Assembly: GCF_026230105.1 (NCBI RefSeq)
Contig: NC_079486.1
Coordinates: forward strand, 8,246,001-8,310,000
DNA from: Diorhabda sublineata
Lineage: Eukaryota > Arthropoda > Insecta > Coleoptera > Chrysomelidae
DNA: 64,000 nucleotides
Reading direction: 5' to 3'
Shown one piece after another: positions 56,692 to 64,000 of the stretch. Under the pieces are notes generated by a model. The model had not been told where the DNA came from. It made no database searches and was given only the letters and a program-made list of their open reading frames with translations. A program made the translations under genes and the position numbers. The first letter of the stretch is position 1, and every line of letters starts with the position of its first letter.

Positions 56692-59247
56692 TTATATTCC
56701 TGCCGCGCGTCTCCAATAATCCATTTCTGTGGCTTCAAGCATTTTGACTGTTTTTTCTTTTAGAGGCCAGACTTCGCTACTATATGTTGTTATACTTTTT
56801 ATTATGCTATTGTATATTCGATATTTGTTTTCCTTGGATATTTGTTTGTCCCACAATACACTATTTAGTTGTCTTATTGCTTGTCTCCCTTGGTTATTTC
56901 TTTGTGCTATTGCTTCATCTAATCTTCCATCATTAGTGATGATCATGCCTAGGTATTTGTATTTTGTACAATGACTTATTTTTTGTTGTGTTTCTTTAAG
57001 TATTAAATTTTGTTGTTCTCCTCCAATACATATATATCGCGTTTTACTAAAATTTACTTCTAGACCCCATTTCCTGTATTCCTCTACTAGCTTTCTTGTC
57101 ATATATTCTAAGTCTTCGTAGTCCTGTGCCAAGATTATTTGGTCATCTGCAAAACACAGGATATATAGTGTGGAATCGATTAGTGGAATGCCCATGTTCT
57201 TACATTTCCTTTTCCAGTGTGCTAGTGTGTGTTCCAGGTATATCTTGAAGAGTGTGGGTGACAGACAGCATCCTTGTTTTAACCCCTTATTGATGGAGAA
57301 TCCTTTTGAGACCTTGTTTTCTATTTTTACTTGTGATTTACTGTTTTCATAAAGCTTTTGTACTGCTTTTATTAGGGCCGCATTTATATTTGTTCTTTCC
57401 AAGGCATCCCATAGTTTTGTTTGCGGTACGCTGCCATATGCTTTTTTAAGGTCAACATACAAAAGGTGGAGTTCTTGATTTTTGGCGGTTTTCTTATCAA
57501 TTATTTGCGAAATCGTAAATAAATGATCAATAGTCGACCTCCCCGCTCTGAAGCCTGCGTGTTCTTCTGCCTCCATGTTTCAATATTCCTGTTCGATTTT
57601 ATTTTTTATGATTTTTCCATAAATTCTAGATATTGTACACAGCACTGTAAGTCCCCGGTAGTTGTCGCAATTTTCTCTGTCCCCTTTTTTATATAAGGTA
57701 GTCATATAAGATGTTTTCCACTCTTGGGGTAGCGCTTCACCATTTATACACTTCTGGAAAAGCATTTGCAGATGAGAAAAAAGTTATTCAGTGCCATTTT
57801 TAATTAACTCTGGTGCTATTTGACCCGGGCCTGGAGATTTTCGATTCTTTAGTGACTGACAAACGTCTTTTACTTCTTTAATTGTAATTCTAAGCGGAGA
57901 TGTGATGATGTTTATATTGTCCTGTTTTTGATTTTTGAACTCTGGTCTTGTTTCTGTAAACAATTTAGAGAAGTACTCATCCCATTTTTCTAATGTTATT
58001 GGCGATATAAGATTATTTGATCTATCTTCTCGAAGAGATTTTAAGGTTTTCCAACTTTCTGTGTTTCTGCTGCCTCCTAGGTAGGTGTTTATTTGAGTGC
58101 AGGTCTTTTCTCATGTCTCGTTTTTCTTTTTTGTTATAGCTTTTCTTACTTTTGTCTGTGCTTCTTTGAAATTTCTTTTATCATTATCATTTTTCGTGCA
58201 TAGAAACTTGGAGAACTTTACTTTCTTATCGTTTATGAGATCCTCAATTTCCTTGTCCCACGAGTACGTTCTTGGTCTTCGAGTGTTATCGGATCTTCCC
58301 AGGGCTTCTTCCGCTGCAGCAATCATGCTTCTTTTGATAAAGCTGTAGTGTTGTTCCGGATTGTCAAAATTTTCCTGTACCAGTTTTCCATCTAGACGTT
58401 TTGGATATAAGTTCTTTACACTGTCCTCTTGTAAGCTATTTAGATTGAATCTATTAATTTTTATTTCAAATGCTTTTTCTTGTTGCTGTTTTTCTATTTT
58501 ATTTATCTGCATGAAAGGTAAAATTTTTGTTCTAAGTAAGAAGTGGTCGCTGCCACAGTTTGCCCCTCTTTGTACTTTAACATCCTGTATTCTAATTTTT
58601 GTGTTTTGTCTCATTATTATATAGTCTATAATAGATATTAAGTCCCGTGTATGCTGTACCCATGTGTATTTATGTATCATTTTGTGTTGGAAGAAGCCAT
58701 TCAGTATTTTTAATGTATTTTGTTGGCATAATGTAATAAGTCTGTTTCCATTTTCATTTGTTACTTCTTCCCCGAATCTTCCTACTATCTGATCGTCTAT
58801 TTTCTTGCCTGTTCTTGCATTTAGGTCTCCTAGGATAATTACCTCTCTTGAGGTGCCTATTTTAGAAATTTCTTCGGACAAACATTCAAAATAGTCATCT
58901 TTGTTATTTACTGTGTCGTCTTCATTTACCCCATATGTTCCTATGACTGTCGTTTTGTTTCCGCAAATAGCTATATTTATTTTGATAATTCGTTGATTGA
59001 CTGCTTCCCACGATGACACGTATTTTCTTAAACTTTTTTTAATTAATATAGATACTCCTTTCTGAGCTTGTTTGTCCTTAGATATTCCCGAATAGAAGTG
59101 ATCATAATGACCCAAATTTTCTGAACCTTGACCTTTCTTCTTTGTTTCCGTTAGCACCACTATATCCATATTTAGTTGTCTTATTTCTCGTAGAACTTCA
59201 TTGATTTTGGTGGAGAGGCCTTGTACGTTCCATGTTCCTAAATTCAT
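56692..59247 (-). pseudogene. RTE-type LINE ORF: endonuclease plus reverse transcriptase, three stop codons
   Basis: One reading frame of 852 codons has only three stops (58111-58113 TGA, 57784-57786 TAA, 57580-57582 TGA) and no frameshift. The N-terminal apurinic-type endonuclease has MNLGTWNVQGLS, VVLTETKKKG, VIILGDLNARTGKK and GSDHFLLR. Reverse transcriptase: NYRGLTVL, EEHAGFRAGRSTIDHLFTIS, LHLLYVDLKKAYGSVP (first Asp), GLKQGCCLSPTLFKIYLE and LCFADDQIILAQD (catalytic FADD). The frame ends after EMDYWRRAAGI, short of the C-terminal DNA-binding region and tail, so the 3' end is missing. That is unusual for a LINE. Confidence 0.95.
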
Positions 59248-59740
59248 TTTCCGTTTCCGTTGCTTTGGTCGTCTTAATTTTTTACTTTTCCTATTCCGAG
59301 GCTTTTGACTGGGATTTTTAACCTTTATTCGTTTTTACGAGTATCGAGGGGTTGGCCCGACGCCTCAACCCCAACCTGGATGACCATAATTTTAAATCGG
59401 AGTGCGTTCTCCTAGATAAATTGCTTTCTCTGCAACTAATGAGTTTTATCTACCCACTCCTCTTTTATTAACCCTAGAAGCAAGGGTTGTCATTTGCGCC
59501 GGATCCGCCGAGATGAAGTTCTTCTTCTTCGCCTTCTCCGCCGTTGTGGTCTTCACCCGTATCCCTGGGTAGGGGATTGCGTTATACCCCCCAACATTGG
59601 GTCCCCAGTAGAACTTAGCCACCGACTCTTTTGAGTCGGGCCCACCCCCGCGACTTGGACGCGCCTGCTGAGATTTGCCTAAGTGAGGTCAGAGACGACA
59701 GCTCTGGGTCTCCTTAAGCCGGGTTAATGCTCATATATGG
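59248..59740 (-). mobile_element. 5' untranslated region of the RTE LINE
   Basis: GC-rich relative to the window, with CGGCGGAGAAGGCGAAGAAG, TGGGGACCCAATGTTGGGG and GTCGCGGGGGTGGGCCCGA on the minus strand. It reaches about 59735 (CGGCTTAAGGAGACCC), beyond which AT-rich DNA resumes. An apparently complete 5' end together with a missing 3' end suggests deletion after insertion. Confidence 0.65.
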
Positions 59741-59759
59741 TGCTATGAGCAAAGGCCAT

Positions 59760-60480
59760 TATTTTAAGTAAGTATGGATAAGTTTATACAATATTTCTCG
59801 ATGTAGAAGAAATTATTTGTGTTTTCGTATTTCATTATCGAAGTTTGTTGATTCATTCACATTTGAAAATAGTTCAATTTACCTGAAATATGGAAATGTG
59901 GGTTTTTTACTATCAATTGACTGTAAATTAGATCTGATTCTTAGGTGAAAATAATGCTGTGATATAAGAAAATTTGCGAAATTAAAACTTATATTTTCTA
60001 AATTTTACATCCAAACATTATGAATGTTTAATGAATGATTCTGTATGTCTTTGTAGTGAATGTGACGGTATAAATAATTCTACTAGTATCCTGATGGCTA
60101 GGGATGGCTGATGCCCATGGTTAACAATTTTGTTAACAATGTTAACAAAATACAGAACACGAGTCTACGGGGCGTTCGTGTTGACGGCATACGCGATGGT
60201 CAGCCCATGGCAAGTTAATATCGGCAAGCTGACTAGAAATAAAACGAATTTGTGGCTTAAATACGACTTTTATGAAAAATTGTCTCAAATTACTTTATTT
60301 TGTGTATTAAGTAAGTTATCTAATAGTGTTTGTACATGTTCTGTTTATTTCACAAGTCTAACAACATCTTTTGCACAATTATTATTGTGACTTTTTTCGA
60401 AGTAAAAACTTGAATAACGAATTAGAAAAGCTTGATAAAATGTAACAAATACTCGATCCATTTGTACTTGAATGATGCAG
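59760..60480. other. No gene recognised
   Basis: No motif. The plus frame at 60130-60390 shows nothing recognisable. Confidence 0.5.
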
Positions 60481-60494
60481 CTACTTTAAATTAA

Positions 60495-60760
60495 GTAATA
60501 ATGAAAAAACTGGAAACCCTTGAAATGTGGATATTGAGAAGGATACTACGAATATCAGGGACATATAGAACTGCAAAAGAAGAAGTTTTACGCAAAATGA
60601 CAACACAAAGAGAATTATAGACTACCATAAAATACTACAAATTAGAGTACTGGCTGCGAAACTTGAGGAAGTGGTTTAACTGCGTATCAAACCAATTGTT
60701 TAGCTGTGAATAAAATACAAATAGTCATGATGGTCGCCAGCCGGAAGATTATTTTGAGAG
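60495..60760 (+). pseudogene. LINE reverse transcriptase C-terminal fragment
   Basis: KLETLEMWILRRILRISGTY, RTAKEEVLRKMTTQRE and IKYYKLEYWLRNLRK give the familiar RTE-type pattern (E-x-x-x-WRRxLRIsW ... V-L-R-x-x ... K-L-x-Y-x-GH). A stop near 60617 and loss of the GHVLR motif break it. MVASRKI near 60730 may be the following conserved piece. Confidence 0.65.
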
Positions 60761-61799
60761 TATAGTCTCACATATCCAATTCTTTCTGCAGTACAATAAA
60801 CCATACTGATCAAGACGATATGTGATTAAACACTTTACCTTTGATAAACTTCTAAACTTGTAATAAAAATATTTGCTTTAAATTTAAACACTGTATATTT
60901 GAATATGTTTTCTAGTAAATCAACTGGGGTGAAACAATGGGACCATTCAAAATTCAGTGAAATTAAGCAACGCCTCGACGATTGTAACTACGTGAAGTAC
61001 TCCATATATAGGATGGCTTTGAAATTGCGAGTACTGCAGAATGCATTATATAGTAAGTAGTTTCATGATCTTTTCAATTAATTGAGTTCAAAGAAATTAT
61101 ATTTTTTCCCAGATTAGGGAAAAATAATTCCATTAGATAATTGTCACATTATGAGATACCAGGTCATAATAGATACAAATATATCTTAATCTGACGCGCT
61201 TGAATATTTCAAAATGACGAAGTATTTTTTGAACATTATAATATACATTATATAACATTTTGTTGTTCTTGTTATCTAAGCTTTGCAATCCAGGTCTCTA
61301 TGACACTCGAGTCATTCCCCATTTAGCATCGTGAGCTTCCCTACCATAATAACCATCATTTTGTTTTAGTGGATGACGTGCCGCTATCTGTAGTTTCTGG
61401 AGTTTTTTAAAAACATTGATTTGGTGCTAATGAAGATTCCCTGTGTCTTGAAAGCTGTGAGCTGGAAGCTGTGCTTTCCGACATTTATTTTGCCTCCAAC
61501 AAGAAAAATCATACAAATATCGACGTTGATTTCGCTGCTGAACTAATACTCAATTTTTCGATGTTTACGATGTTTTCCATAAGTGTAGTATGCTAGGAAT
61601 GTGGAAACTGAAGGTCATAACTTTTGGCAAAATTGTTTATATCATTCTCCACACTTTCTAAGAGGTGACAATATAATATTTTTTCGTATTTAGCGAAAAA
61701 CTAACGCCCGCCTGAGCAATATTTAGAAGAAATTGTAGATATTAGAAAAACGTATAAAGCTAGAGGTTATCTATTATATTTTTTTGCAATTAAAAATTT

Positions 61800-62511
61800 T
61801 ATATTATAAATAGTTCGGCATAAGTAAGGCAACTTTCGAATGTTCCAAATTTCGAATTGGTTGAAAATAGTTACAAGAAAAATGTTTTGAAAAAGTTTGG
61901 TATTTTTTATTTCAGGGGCAGAAAACGTTTCCCTTATTCATTATAGAACACTGTCTCTTAATTAAACTTCACTATATATAATAACTAACTTTTCACTTCT
62001 CGTATAATTGTTGTGAATTCACCGGTTATTATTCACTATTTCGTTCACAGTAACTTTCAATTATATACTGACTGACTATACTGACCATGTCGTGGATGAG
62101 TACCTCCTAATTTCAGCAGCTGTAATATATGACATACCACACAGTTAGTACAGAGCTTCATTGGGTAGTTTTTTTTTTAGCCTTGCATTCCATCAAATGC
62201 ACGTCTTGCAAAACCAAACCAGTTCTTGGATTACTGTATAAATGAACAAAATGTAGGCTCTATACTCAATACCAAAGATGTTTCTTCCCAGGTCGAATTA
62301 CCAGCTCCCATAAACTTTCTCAGTCGATGCGGAAATATTGCACAGTAGTGGAAACAAGTTGTAGCAAGAATAAATTATTCAATAAACTTCGTTAAATTAT
62401 ACCTTGTAGTCAAAATGGTCAAACGGTTGAAATATAGAAAAATTAAGTTAGTTGACCTACAAAAATTATAATTATTTATCAATTTTTTTTTTGTTTGTAT
62501 CGTGACCACAG
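61800..62511. other. Intron-like interval, no exon recognised
   Basis: Between EF-hand and coiled-coil exons. 61690-61790 has codon-like text in one frame (RPPEQYLEEIVDIRKTYKAR) that could be a decayed exon. No ZZ zinc-finger cysteines are visible in any frame. Confidence 0.35.
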
Positions 62512-63049
62512 ATAAAAAAGAAGTTTGCGATATTTAACCGATGTCTTCGCCGCACGATCAATTGGCTCTTATTGAAAAACGATTGGAAATACAAAACAAA
62601 GAATTTCAGAAATCTTTATTTACGGAAAATTTGAAAGAAAAAGAAGTTATGAGATACTTGGAGAAGCATAGGATACACATTAACGCACAAATAGATAAAT
62701 TAAAAACGTTAAAGGTATATTTAATCTTATGCTTAAAATATTCTAACAACTTATGACCCAATGAGGATAATCTGTAGCTCAGTATCTAGAGTTTTCATAT
62801 GATAAAATCACATTAGTAGTAAATGTGGTCTCATCAGTAAACCTTTTTAATATAAGTAACATCTTCTAGTTTTCTCTTATAATAAAATGATGAATCGCTA
62901 TTTATGTCGCTGTTTCATCTGACGTTTCGTTTTCTTTGGGTCCAATATAATTTTAACTTCCTCAAATGTCCACGTTCAGAACCAGTTTAGGGCTCAATAT
63001 TTTACAATGCAAAAAATGTACAATTACTTGTCAATTGAAATAAAATCTT

Positions 63050-64000
<951 letters not shown>

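Noticed and set aside
59580..59650. CG-rich fold near GACTCTTTTGAGTCGG, tRNA-like at first sight
   Set aside because: The GACTC/GAGTC pairing is a local hairpin in the LINE 5' region. No cloverleaf, anticodon arm or T-loop consensus.

Overview
This is AT-rich eukaryotic DNA, almost certainly insect. The mobile elements are the insect set: an errantivirus with an F-type env, P/THAP9-like elements, piggyBac, mariner, hAT, copia, Ty3/gypsy, Jockey- and RTE-type LINEs and a protein-primed DNA polymerase of Polinton type. The few host-like coding pieces are short exons with GT/AG borders. There is no bacterial gene organisation, no RNA gene and no CRISPR. I cannot name the species; a beetle or another repeat-rich insect would fit.

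Layout. 1.3-9.4 kb: a P-like transposon split by an RTE LINE; a copia integrase remnant (minus) next to a second P-like remnant; a tandem duplication split by a LINE with a 15-bp target-site duplication; and a spliced exon pair. 9.5-16.3 kb: a mariner fossil, one isolated exon and a deleted errantivirus (LTR, gag, pol, env). 16.5-20.1 kb: a piggyBac fossil and a Jockey-type element with ORF1 but no ORF2, bracketed by a 12-bp duplication. 20.1-25.7 kb: two copies of an unrecognised small gene, a second mariner and long stretches with nothing recognisable. 25.7-28.6 kb: a hAT element (minus) with a second Jockey-type copy at its promoter end.

29.9-34.4 kb and 43.1-49.8 kb are a direct segmental duplication. 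It carries pieces of an unusual gene (helical domain, beta-prism-like domain and an all-beta exon, loosely like three-domain pore-forming proteins) and a gypsy fragment that was already present before duplication. Between the copies lie a mariner, an inverted copy of the 5.5-9.2 kb block, copia reverse-transcriptase pieces, an unassigned DDE transposase, a 568-bp element between two (TA)n arrays, and a second piggyBac.

50-64 kb is bracketed by inverted arms (51.15-51.99 and 63.05-63.89 kb) that contain exons of a dystrophin-family gene. The right copy keeps WW-end/EF-hand exons, a coiled-coil exon and a tail exon with matching splice phases, but has stops and frameshifts. The left copy, on the other strand, has the tail exon with an intact frame plus the next exon. 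Between them lie a 257-bp satellite of about 7.8 copies that runs directly into a DNA polymerase B remnant, a 208-bp tandem repeat, and an almost full-length RTE LINE whose frame carries only three stop codons.

No gene in the window is demonstrably intact. It is nested transposon debris in which host-gene fragments have been copied, inverted and broken. The host-derived dystrophin-family and pore-former-like pieces are the most informative content.
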